This document shows positions 1 through 7,843 of a stretch of 9,825 nt of DNA, in pieces. The notes under the pieces are model-generated. The model did not search any database. It was not told the DNA's origin and was given only the letters and a program-made list of their open reading frames with translations. Source of the stretch: an uncultured Mycoplasma sp. (lineage in GTDB: Bacteria > Bacillota_I > Bacilli_A > Mycoplasmatales > Mycoplasmoidaceae); NCBI GenBank assembly GCA_947174035.1, contig CAMWHH010000015.1:1-9825 (forward strand), read 5' to 3'. The translations under genes were made by a program, and so were the position numbers. The stretch's first letter is position 1; every line of letters starts with the position of its first letter.

Positions 1-21
1 CTTCTAATTAATTATTTAGGT

Positions 22-60
22 AATTTTTGCTAAAAAATAGCCAAAAATTTAATTTTAACT
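22..60 (+). terminator. possible weak terminator of an upstream gene outside the window
   Basis: The stretch can fold into a stem: AATTTTTGCTA at 22-32 pairs with TAGC at 38-41 and AAAAATT at 43-49, with C42 bulged and an A-only loop. A broken T-run (TTTAATTTTAA) follows. Only four pairs form a mixed GCTA/TAGC core and the rest is A/T, so in this AT-rich genome it could be chance. The remainder of positions 1-90 shows no gene on either strand. Confidence 0.25.
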
Positions 61-91
61 CAAAAAAATTTAAATTTTTTGCATTTTTCTG

Positions 92-118
92 TTGATTTTT
101 ATTTTTTTATGGTAATAT
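92..118 (+). promoter_or_regulatory. promoter of the structured RNA
   Basis: TTGATT at 92-97 resembles a -35 box. TG at 110-111 followed by TAATAT at 113-118 forms an extended -10 box. The spacer is 15 nt, a little short, but an extended -10 tolerates that. Transcription would begin near 125 at GGG, exactly where the G/C-richer structured segment starts. A staggered alternative -10 (TATTAT at 119-124) cannot be excluded. Confidence 0.5.
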
Positions 119-124
119 TATTAT

Positions 125-422
125 GGGTTTAATTGTTAGAGAGAAAGTATAACCTCGACAAAATACTTTTTTTAGATGAAGCGACCCCTTTTGATCAGAA
201 GAATATAACAACAAAGCCATTTGGTTATTTGTCGGAATAATCGAATCTTGTGGTTAGCATGCTTCACCTACCGGTATGTGCATGTATCGGATAGTGGCTA
301 AAAAAAAGAAAACAATCGGTTTACTAGTGGATGTGATGCAATCTAAACATATACAAGTAAATGGGTTGTTTTTTATTTTCTAATAAAACAAAAAATGAGT
401 GTAAAAACTCATTTTTTTATTT
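125..422 (+). ncRNA. structured RNA of unknown family
   Basis: There is no open reading frame here and the segment is visibly richer in G/C than its surroundings. Hand folding gives mutually consistent helices. A closing stem joins 127-130 and 136-142 to 386-389 and 377-383. AAAGTAT (144-150) pairs with ATACTTT (163-169). TGAAGC (177-182) pairs with GCTTCA (261-266). A local hairpin lies at 211-232. CCGGTATG (271-278) pairs with TGTATCGG (283-290) around a UGCA loop. A long 3' helix joins 309-325 to 356-372. A promoter precedes it and an intrinsic terminator ends it. I see no RNase P core (GAGGAAAGTC, ACAGAAA), no tmRNA tag or tRNA-like end, no SRP GGAAGGAAGC-type loop and no purine riboswitch core. 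It could be a free small RNA or a leader regulating the deo operon; the strong terminator favours a free RNA. Mycoplasma capricolum makes an abundant small RNA called MCS4, but I cannot establish a relationship. Confidence 0.7.
391..422 (+). terminator. intrinsic terminator of the structured RNA
   Basis: AAAAATGAGT (391-400) pairs perfectly with ACTCATTTTT (407-416) around a GTAAAA loop, and the T-run continues to 418 and beyond (TTATTTTTAT). It lies directly after the closing stem of the structured RNA and 68 nt before the deoD start. As the stem arms are A- and T-rich it may also work on the - strand. Confidence 0.8.
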
Positions 423-479
423 TTATCTAGCAATTTAACATTAAAATTTTTTATATCTTTATTAATTAAATATTCATAT

Positions 480-483
480 GGAG
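480..483 (+). promoter_or_regulatory. ribosome binding site that sets the deoD start
   Basis: GGAG at 480-483 stands 6 nt before the ATG at 490. This site overlaps an earlier in-frame ATG (478), so the two cannot both be used normally. DeoD proteins begin close to a T/S-P/V-H motif (His4 in the E. coli protein), which the 490 start reproduces. Confidence 0.75.
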
Positions 484-489
484 AATTAT

Positions 490-1200
490 ATGACGCCACA
501 TAACACCGCAAAAAAAGAAGATATTGCTAAAGTTGTATTAATGCCTGGAGATCCACTTAGAGCTCAATGGATGGCTGAAAACTTTTTAACTAATGTAAAA
601 TTAGTAAACCAAGTTAGAGGAATGCTTGCTTTTACTGGTGAATACAAAGACAAAAAAATAACAATTATGGGTCATGGAATGGGAATTCCATCAATTGGTA
701 TATATAGTTATGAATTATTTCACTTTTATGATGTTGATGTAATTATTAGAGTTGGAAGTGCAGGTTCATATTCAAAAAATATTAATGTAGGTGATTTAAT
801 ACTTACAAAAGAAGCATATAGTGAATCAACTTTTGCAAATTTAATTGGAGTTGAAGCACTAAATAATGTTTTGCAAGGAAATAATAGTTTAAATGAACTA
901 ATCAAAAAAACTGCTAATGAAAACAACATTCTATTAAAAGAAGCTAGAATTCATAGTTCTGATATTTTTTATGGTTCTAAAAGAAATTTGGATCAAATAA
1001 TTGCTGATACTAAAGCAGAAGCAGTTGAAATGGAATCTTTTGCATTATTTGCTAATGCTATTAAATTAAACAAAAAAGCAGCTACTTTACTTACATGTTC
1101 AGATTCATTAGTTACTCATGAATCAATGAATGCTCATGACAGACAAACTAAGTTTGTTTCTATGATTGATTTAGCTTTAAAAACAATATTAAAAATTTAA
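490..1200 (+). CDS. deoD: purine-nucleoside phosphorylase, DeoD type
   Basis: This enzyme splits purine (deoxy)nucleosides with phosphate into free base and (deoxy)ribose-1-phosphate in the cytosol. The 236-residue product has normal length for the hexameric bacterial family. Residues matching known E. coli DeoD site positions are His4, Gly20 (MPGDPLRA), Arg24, Arg43, Arg87 (RVGSAGS), Met181/Glu182 in the VEMES motif that binds ribose, and the acid/base pair Asp205 (CSDS) and Arg218. GHGMGIPS lies at 61-68. I chose the ATG at 490 over that at 478 because GGAG is well spaced for it and it gives the family N-terminus MTPH. It is the first gene of a salvage operon, and deoA starts 7 nt after its stop. 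No convincing promoter lies between the terminator at 391-422 and the start, so a weak promoter or read-through must supply transcription. Confidence 0.95.
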   Translation: MTPHNTAKKEDIAKVVLMPGDPLRAQWMAENFLTNVKLVNQVRGMLAFTGEYKDKKITIMGHGMGIPSIGIYSYELFHFYDVDVIIRVGSAGSYSKNINVGDLILTKEAYSESTFANLIGVEALNNVLQGNNSLNELIKKTANENNILLKEARIHSSDIFYGSKRNLDQIIADTKAEAVEMESFALFANAIKLNKKAATLLTCSDSLVTHESMNAHDRQTKFVSMIDLALKTILKI

Positions 1201-1207
1201 AAAAATT

Positions 1208-2509
1208 ATGACAATTTTAGATTTAATTGAAAAGAAAAAAAACAATAAAAAAATAAGTGAAAGTGAATTTAATTTTTTTATTGAAGGTTTACTAAAAGAT
1301 GAAATAAAAGACTACCAAACTACTGCTTTTTTAATGGCTATATATTTTAATAAATTGGATTTTAATGAAACTTTTTATTTAACCAAAGCAATAATTAATA
1401 GTGGCAAAATTTTTAATTGGCCTAATTCAGTTAAAAATTTAATTGACAAACACTCAACAGGTGGAGTTGGTGACAAAGTTAGTTTAATAATATTACCTTT
1501 ATTAAGTTGTTTAGATGTTAATATTGCAAAAATTTCAGGCAGAGGTTTAGGATACACAGGTGGAACAATTGATAAATTAGATTCTATCAATATGAAAACC
1601 GATTTAACCAATTTAGAAGCAACTGAAATTTTATTAAAAAATCATTTTTTTATAATGCAGCAAACTAAAGATATTGTTCCAGCAGATAAAATTCTTTATG
1701 GATTAAGAGACACATCAGGAACTATAAATAATGTTTCTTTAATAGTTGCTTCTATTATGTCTAAAAAAATAGCTTTAAATACTAATAACATTTATTTAGA
1801 TGTAAAAGTTGGTGATGGTGCTTTTTTTAGTGACTTAAATGATGCTATAGAATTTGGAGAACTTTGTATTGCTATTGGTAAAAAATTTAATAAAAATGTT
1901 TTAGTTCATTATACAGATATGAATAAACCATTAGGAAGATGCTTGGGAAATTTAATAGAAGTTAAAGAAGCGGTGGATTTTTTACAAGGAAAATTTGATT
2001 GTTTATATTTAAAAGAATTAATTTTTGAATTTTCAAAAGATATTTTACTGGATTTAAATATTTGTAAAACACCAGAACAAGCAGTTAAACAAATTGAAAA
2101 TGTTATTAACAACAAACAAGCAATTACATCTTTTTTAAATTGAAACAAATACCAACAAGGTAAATTGAAAACAGTTGAAGATTTAAACAATTTCTATAAT
2201 CCTAAATTTAAAAAAGAAATTAAAGCATGAAAAGATGGGTATGTAAATTTTATTTCTAATAAACAATTAGGATTAATACTGATTGATTTAAAAGCAGGTA
2301 GAAAAATAAAAACAGATAACTTAGATTTTTTAGCTGGTTTGTATTTAAATAAGTATTCTGGTGAATTTATTAAAAAAAATGAAACAATTATAACTGTTTA
2401 TGCATCTAGTGAAATAGATGAAAAAATAGTTAATAAAATAAAAGAAAATATAGAAATTAGTGATCAAAAAATTCACTTAAACAAAACAATATTAAAGGTA
2501 AGTAAATAA
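1208..2509 (+). CDS. deoA: thymidine/pyrimidine-nucleoside phosphorylase
   Basis: It cleaves thymidine, and probably uridine and deoxyuridine, with phosphate to base plus pentose-1-phosphate. The 433-residue length is normal for the family. KHSTGGVGDK (81-90, with catalytic His82) binds phosphate. SGRGLGYTGGTID (110-122) is the family signature. Arg167, Ser182 and Lys186 match the pyrimidine-binding residues Arg171, Ser186 and Lys190 of E. coli DeoA. Two TGA codons (2141 and 2228) are read as Trp312 and Trp341; without this the protein would lose its C-terminal domain. The start has no Shine-Dalgarno sequence, only an A-rich stretch, and lies 7 nt after deoD, so translation may be coupled. 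In bacteria lacking a separate uridine phosphorylase this enzyme often handles both uridine and thymidine (Pdp type). I cannot separate the two types by eye. Confidence 0.95.
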
Positions 2510-2513
2510 TGAA

Positions 2514-2520
2514 AAGGAGA
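2514..2520 (+). promoter_or_regulatory. strong ribosome binding site of cdd
   Basis: AAGGAGA stands 5 nt before the cdd ATG at 2526. It is the best-spaced strong site in the operon, while deoA has none, which suggests that cdd is translated independently of the gene before it. Confidence 0.7.
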
Positions 2521-2525
2521 TAAAA

Positions 2526-2942
2526 ATGATTAATAGAAATATTGGTACAATATATTCAAAATTAAAAGAAATAATTCATAATGCTTATGCACCATATTCA
2601 AATTTTAGAGTGGCATCAATTTGTAGATCTGGGAATTCATTTTATTATGGTGTTAATGTAGAAAACTCTTCTTATCCTGTGACACTTTGCGGAGAAAGAA
2701 ATGCTATTTCTACAGCAATTAGTAATGGACACAAACAAATTGATGAAGTCTATTTATTAACTGATTCAAATGAATTTTCTACACCTTGTGGAATGTGCAG
2801 ACAATTTATGAGTGAATTTATGGAATCAGATAGTTGTAAAATCTATATTTTTAATTGAGAAGGTAAGTATATAGAATATACTATTAATGATTTACTAAAA
2901 AGTCGTTTTACAAAAAAAGATTTAAATTATAAAGGAATTTAA
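2526..2942 (+). CDS. cdd: cytidine deaminase
   Basis: It deaminates cytidine and deoxycytidine to uridine and deoxyuridine, which DeoA can then cleave. The 138-residue product has the size of the short homotetrameric zinc enzymes (the B. subtilis enzyme is about 136). Zinc ligands are Cys55, Cys88 and Cys91, with the proton-shuttling Glu57 in CGERNA (55-60) and PCGMCRQ (87-93). Asn44 and Glu46 in GVNVENSSYP (42-51) match the ribose-binding residues. YAPYSNFRV near the N-terminus is also typical. A TGA at 2856 encodes Trp111; stopping there would remove the last 28 residues. It starts 16 nt after deoA and its 3' end carries the ribosome binding site of the next gene. Confidence 0.95.
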
Positions 2943-2946
2943 TGTT

Positions 2947-4608
2947 ATGAAAAATTGAAATAATAGTTCTATTGAATACATAAAAACTAACCCAATTGCT
3001 GATGAATGAATAACTTCTTCTAGAATTAATGACCAATATAAAAAATTTATTTTAGCAATGTCACCTGAAGAAATTAATACTTATTTCACTGATGAAAAAA
3101 TGCAATTTGGTACAGCTGGAATTAGAGCAACTATGGGTCCTGGTACTAACCAAATGAACATTTTTACTTATCAACAAATGACAGAAGGTGTTGCTAAGTG
3201 ATTGCTAAGTCAAAAAGAAAATCCAACTGTTATTGTTGCTCATGATACTAGAAAAAATGCTGATTATTATGCAATGATTGTTGCTAGAACTTTAACTAGT
3301 TTTGGAATTAAAGTTTTTTTATTTAAAAATAATCAAATGAAAGCTACACCAATTGTTTCGTATAGTGTTAAAGAAGCACAAACTGATGCTGGTATTATCA
3401 TCACTGCTAGTCATAATCCAAAAAATTATTTAGGGTTTAAAGTTTATGGAAAAACTGGAGGACAAATTTTAGATGATGATGCTAACCAAATAATTTCATA
3501 CATGCCTGAATCTAAAACAATTATTAATAACACTTATACTCCTAATGAAAATCTAATTTCATATTTTGATGACACAATAGTTGAAAGTTATTTTGATGCT
3601 TCATACAAATGTTTAATCAACACAAATATTTATAGACAAAAAAACTTTCCTGTTGTTTTTACTCCACATCACGGAACAGCTTGTTATGACCTACCCTATT
3701 TATTAAAAACTTTAGGATATGAAAATATTTTTTCAGTTCCTGAACAGTCAAATCCAGACTCAAATTTTACATATTCTCCATCATTTAATCCTGAAGAAAA
3801 AACATCTTTTAATTTAGCAGTTCAATATGCTGAAAGATTAAAGGCAAAAATTATGCTTGGGGTTGATCCTGATGCTGATAGATTAGCAGTAGCTGTAAAA
3901 CACAGAAACAAATGACACTATTTAACTGGTAATGAAATGGGTATTATTTTTACCAATTATGTTTTACAAAACAGAAAATTTGATAAAGTTCCATTTATTG
4001 TTTCCACTTATGTTTCTACAAATTACATTGACAGAATTGCTGCTAAATATGGTGCAAAAGTATTTAGAACTCCAACTGGTTTTAAATGAATTGGTGCTGA
4101 AATTGATAAAAATATTGATTCTATGGAATTTGTTGTTGGATTTGAAGAAGCAATTGGTTCTTTAAATTCAGATATCAACAGAGATAAAGATAGTTTTCAA
4201 GCAGCTGCATTAGCACTAGAAATATTTACTTATTTAGATGATGATGAAAGAACTTTAATTGATTATTTAGATGAAATCTTTGCTGAATTTGGGTTTTGAT
4301 CTGGGGAAACAGTTTCTTATCGAATTGAATCTTTAAACTGAAAAGAAGAAATGCAAATGAAATTGGAAAAATTCCAAAAAATAAAAAATGAAGATATTTT
4401 AGGAATTAAGATTATGGGTATTAATTGAAATGAACCAGCAAAAGCTTTAGAATGACATTTAGAAAACGATATGTGAATTAAGTTTAGATTATCTGGTACT
4501 GAACCTAAATTTAAAATTTATTATGAAATTTATGGTGACAGCAAAGAAATTTGTAACCAAATTTTAAAAACATTTAAAGAAGAATTTGAATTTTTGTTAA
4601 GATCATAA
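2947..4608 (+). CDS. manB: phosphoglucomutase/phosphomannomutase, likely serving as phosphopentomutase
   Basis: This is an alpha-D-phosphohexomutase of 553 residues, the normal size for the four-domain PgcA/ManB-type enzyme. Domain markers appear in order: FGTAGIR (54-60), the phosphoserine loop TASHNP (153-158, Ser155), the metal loop DPDADR (307-312), the sugar-specificity loop FEEAIG (399-404) preceded by TPTGFKW (375-381), and the C-terminal phosphate-binding loop RLSGTEPK (514-521). All ten Trp codons are TGA. Start: AAAGGA at 2931-2936 lies 10 nt before the ATG at 2947; the ATG at 2942 is out of frame and stops at once. The gene lies 4 nt after cdd. Family knowledge gives glucose-1-P/glucose-6-P (or mannose) interconversion. 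Inference from the operon is that it also moves phosphate from C1 to C5 of (deoxy)ribose, replacing DeoB. The M. pneumoniae deo cluster also ends with cdd and a manB-type gene. Confidence 0.93.
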
Positions 4609-4624
4609 AAATATGAAATTTAAG

Positions 4625-4650
4625 AAGGTATGCAAATACCTTTTTTTATT
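4625..4650 (+). terminator. intrinsic terminator of the nucleoside operon
   Basis: AAGGTAT (4625-4631) pairs perfectly with ATACCTT (4636-4642) around a GCAA loop, followed by TTTTTATT. It begins 16 nt after the mutase stop codon and separates the salvage operon from the surface protein gene. Confidence 0.8.
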
Positions 4651-4684
4651 TCAAAAAAGGAAAAATTTAATACATTAAACAACC

Positions 4685-4713
4685 TTGTTTGCTTTTTCGT
4701 GCTATTTTATTAA
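4685..4713 (+). promoter_or_regulatory. candidate upstream promoter of the surface protein gene
   Basis: TTGTTT (4685-4690) and TATTAA (4708-4713) are separated by 17 nt. The fit to the consensus is moderate and the background is AT-rich. If used, it would place the TTG repeat tract and an imperfect inverted repeat (around 4727-4757) in the leader RNA. Confidence 0.3.
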
Positions 4714-4740
4714 TACATAAATTTAGGTATACAAACATTA

Positions 4741-4752
4741 TTGTTGTTGTTG
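4741..4752 (+). repeat. short TTG trinucleotide tract
   Basis: Four TTG units lie in tandem, 30 nt upstream of the candidate -10 box of a surface protein gene. A further TTGTTG occurs at 4763-4768. The tract is short, but its position recalls trinucleotide tracts upstream of some mycoplasma surface genes. Confidence 0.4.
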
Positions 4753-4781
4753 TGTATTCAAATTGTTGAATTTATGTTGGG

Positions 4782-4787
4782 TATAAA
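4782..4787 (+). promoter_or_regulatory. candidate -10 box of the surface protein gene
   Basis: TATAAA follows TTGGG, close to an extended -10. No good -35 box lies 16-18 nt upstream (TTGTTG at 4763 and TTGAAT at 4766 are too near). If used, the transcript would start about 4793, inside the AAGGAGG sequence, so that sequence could not act as a normal ribosome site on this transcript. Confidence 0.3.
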
Positions 4788-4791
4788 ATTT

Positions 4792-4839
4792 AAGGAGGAT
4801 TAAACTAAATAAATCTTCTAGGTTTAAAAGATTTATTTA
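4792..4839 (+). promoter_or_regulatory. orphan Shine-Dalgarno sequence followed by a perfect hairpin
   Basis: AAGGAGGA (4792-4799) is nearly the full anti-16S complement, yet no start codon stands at normal distance. Seven nt later a 12-bp perfect stem begins: TAAATAAATCTT (4806-4817) with AAGATTTATTTA (4828-4839), loop of 10 nt. The stem ends immediately before an ATG at 4840, which opens only a 15-codon frame (TTT TGA TTT...) overlapping the start of the large gene in another frame. With the stem folded, AAGGAGG is about 7 nt from that ATG and about 24 nt from the main ATG at 4857. The hairpin could be a translational element, a protein-binding operator or a 5' stabiliser. Confidence 0.5.
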
Positions 4840-4856
4840 ATGTTTTGATTTAACTT

Positions 4857-7733
4857 ATGAAATTTAATTTTAAGAAAAAAGTTATAGCAATTACAGGTCT
4901 AGGAGTAGCTGGTATAACAGTTGCATCTACTACTTCAGTTTTGACTGCTTACAAAGATGACATTACTAAGACTCAGTCTGCTGAAGTTGTTGCTCCTGTA
5001 GAAAATGAAGAGAACACAGGTGTAGATTCAAATCCAGATAATGTAATTGTTTCTCCAGCTGCTAAAAATTCAAGTGAAGCAAATGAAGAAAAAATAGAAG
5101 AGGATTGAAGTCAATATAGAAATGGTACAATGGCAGCTTCTGTTGTATCAAGAATTAGTGAAATTAATTTAGATTTTAAAACAGCTAAAGCAAATAGCTA
5201 TGGTTTAGAACAAAATTATGTTGAGTATGCAGATAATGGTAATTTTTCTAATTATTCAACTTCAGTTGAAAATTTTAAAACTGATTTGTATTTATTTATA
5301 GATTCATTTTGAAATGAAAATGATAAGAATTTTGACATTTTATCTTTTTCAATTGATAACTTTATAGTTTCTGGAAAAAATATTAATAAAATTATTTTAG
5401 GTAGTAGTGTTGTTTCTTTTGAATTAAATGTGGAAATTAGTGCTTTTAAAGATACTAAATTAGTATTATTTAACAAAATTTTTGATTTAGCAAAAGGAGA
5501 AACATCTAATTTAAAAATATCAGTAAACAATCAAACTGTGATGCCTGTTATTAATGAATTAACTACTGAATTTTATTTAGGTTGAGAAATTAATTCTGCT
5601 AATTTTGAATTTAAAGATGAATCAATTACTAAAGTTTTATCACCAACAAAAAATTCTTATTCTTATGCTTTTCAATACATTTTTGATGATTTAACTGATA
5701 AAAAAAACTATGTAGAACTTTACAAAACATTCCAACCAAAAATTTTGGATATGGATACTACTAAAGTTAAAGAAAAGATTGTTAACTACTATAATCAACA
5801 ACTTAGTGAAACACTAGACTATGTTGATATGGGAATTCAAATAATTGGTATTTTAAAAGAAAATCCAAATATTGAAAATTTACTTATTAGAGTTGCACCT
5901 TATTTAGCAAAAATTGCTACAAAATTAAATATTTTACCAGCTTTTCTTGAACCATTGTTAGCAGAAGGGTTTGCTAATAACAAAACTTCTTTTATTTCGG
6001 TTTTTGAAAAAAATAAGAAGGCAGTTATTGATTATATTGCTCAATATATGCCAGATTTAGTGGATTTAGCAAAACCTATAATTGAAGCTATTGGTCCAAA
6101 TATGAATGCTGAACAAATGTCTGAATTAAAAAGTTTATTAGTTTATTTTGGGTTAGATAATAAAATTATAGATATTTTAGTTAATGACTTTTTAGGCGAA
6201 AATGGAAAACCTAAATCCTTATACAATATATTAATAGATAATGTTGATACAATTGTTTCACTTGTTATATCACAAAATAACAATGATGTTGTTGAAGGAA
6301 TTTTAGGAATTATTGAATTATTTACAAGAAGAACATTAACATACAATTTATTACGTCCAGTTCTTTCAGTAATTTTTGATGGTAATACAAATAGACAAAA
6401 TTTTATGTATGCTATTGGAAGATTAGTAAATCTAACAGCTGTTTGAAATGTTATAGAAATTATGTTCATTAATAATGATTTAGCAGGTTTAGATACAATT
6501 CAAGGTATTTTGAATTCTATTTATAATTTTGCTAGTCAAGTTTTTGCAAGAAAAGCAAATTATAAAGATTATAAAACTGGATATGAAAACTTAGAATTTT
6601 CAGGACACTTTGATAAAGAACCAACAATTGATAAGCAAAGTCAAACAATTAATTTTAAATATTTAAGTTATTTAAAAATCAAAAAGAAAATAACTTTAGA
6701 TTTAACTCCAATTAAACGAATGTTTGATCCTAATAGTGTTTGAAATTTAATTAATTCTTTTCAAGATATATCAGGATATGGTTGAGCTATAAATAAGGGT
6801 TGATTACGAGATGGTGTAGTTAGATTTATTCCAGATTCAATTTCAGTTGGTGGAACATCTACAAGTTTTACAGAAATAACTTATGAAGCTCAAAACTCTT
6901 CTCTATACTTTGATCCAATTCAATCAAATTCTGATTATACTTTAGGTTTTAAATTTGATTACAAAACAAGAATTGCATTTAAAGATCAATCTTTAATTTC
7001 TTCAATAACTAACAACTATACTTCATATTTTGATTGAAAACAAATTGGTCCAATTCTTGTTTGGGGTGATTATTATTATTCAGATTTTTGAAGATCAATT
7101 TTATCAAATGTTATTACAAGGGATTATGTTTTCACTAGCATAGCTCATGTTGAATATTCATCTGAAGTTGTTGCAAACACCTTAACATATGATCCAAACT
7201 TATATACAACTGGATTTACAATAACAAGAGCTCCACAAGATAAAAGATTGAATGGACAATCTATTTACAAAGATGTTTCATCATGACCAAATTTTTATAT
7301 TTTCGAATCAGTAGACACTGGTGCTTTATATAATGTTAGATACTCAGACACTGGTGATTATTATGAAAAAATCATTGCACATACACCAACTATTCCATAC
7401 TTTATTACAGACAGAATTACTAAAAATAATTATTCAATAACAGAAAACTGAAATTATTTAGCAAGTACTAATTTAGCAGTTAGATCTTATTCAGATGCTT
7501 TATTTAATTTCAAATTACCAATTCACATTGTAATTAAATATATTGTTGGTAAAACTGATGTACAAGCTAATATTGACTTTTTTGCAATGAATCATCAATT
7601 ATACTTGCCTTTTATGTACTATGATACTGCTTCAAAAAAGATGGTTGATAGTTATTCAGAAGGTTTTTCACAAATTAATAATAAAGTTGACTCAGTTGGT
7701 AGTTGGTTCTGAGAAAGTAAATTTTATTCTTAA
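4857..7733 (+). CDS. large exported surface protein, family not recognised
   Basis: The 958-residue product reads through twelve TGA-encoded tryptophans (first at residue 84). The start is fixed by an in-frame TAA at 4851 and by the typical export N-terminus: a basic MKFNFKKK followed by a hydrophobic stretch at about 9-31. No cysteine occurs there, so it is not a lipoprotein; it is either cleaved by signal peptidase or stays as an anchor. Residues 33-84 are an acidic, Asn/Ser/Glu-rich linker. Residues about 297-560 are rich in Leu, Ile and Asn and look helical, with a loosely repeated unit at 378-412 and 454-488. The C-terminal third is rich in Tyr, Phe, Ser and Thr and looks beta-rich. I could find no cysteine in the whole protein. 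No Shine-Dalgarno sequence precedes the ATG. It is bounded by terminators at 4625-4650 and 7792-7829 and is probably transcribed alone. It may be an adhesin or another cell-surface protein, but no catalytic motif or named domain is visible. Confidence 0.85.
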
Positions 7734-7774
7734 AAATAAACAAAAAAATAATTTAATATTTTTGTATATTGTAA

Positions 7775-7785
7775 TAGAATATACA
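7775..7785 (+). promoter_or_regulatory. candidate -10 region for nusA
   Basis: TAGAAT (7775-7780) and the overlapping TATACA (7780-7785) are possible -10 boxes. TTTAAT at 7752-7757 is a weak -35 with a 17-nt spacer to TAGAAT. Either box would start the RNA near 7787-7792, at the foot of the hairpin. A promoter somewhere before the hairpin is expected, as only 14 nt lie between the U-tract and the nusA ATG. Confidence 0.3.
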
Positions 7786-7791
7786 TAGTGT

Positions 7792-7829
7792 AAATTGAGC
7801 AGGATGTTCTCTTGCTCAATTTCTTTTTT
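7792..7829 (+). terminator. strong terminator hairpin, possibly a nusA leader attenuator
   Basis: A 13-bp stem (7792-7804 with 7810-7822, one G-U pair) closes a TGTTC loop. Its core is TTGAGCAGGA/TCTTGCTCAA. It is followed by C and six T at 7824-7829. It lies 58 nt after the surface protein stop and ends 14 nt before the nusA ATG. It can end the surface protein transcript. Because no promoter fits behind it, it must also stand inside any transcript reaching nusA, where it would act as an attenuator. Confidence 0.8.
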
Positions 7830-7843
7830 AATATGGAGTAAAA

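Noticed and set aside
478..489. ATG at 478 as an upstream deoD start (four extra residues)
   Set aside because: The GGAG ribosome site overlaps this codon and is well spaced for the ATG at 490, which also yields the family N-terminus MTPH.
2141..2143. Apparent premature stop in deoA, and similar TGA codons in the other genes
   Set aside because: Reading TGA as Trp restores full family lengths in deoA, cdd, manB and nusA; these are not frameshifts or pseudogenes.
2692..2697. Gly in place of the usual Ala in the C-A-E motif of cytidine deaminase (CGE)
   Set aside because: The family signature allows Ala, Gly or Val here, and all zinc ligands and the catalytic Glu are intact.
4614..4634. ATG AAA TTT AAG AAG resembling the first codons of the surface gene, as a duplicated gene remnant
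   Set aside because: Similarity covers only a few AT-rich codons and overlaps the operon terminator; likely chance.
4639..4660. CCTTTTTT/AAAAAAGG pairing that competes with the operon terminator stem
   Set aside because: The competing arm lies downstream of the T-run, so it is made too late to act as an antiterminator on the + strand; homopolymer pairing is common in this sequence.
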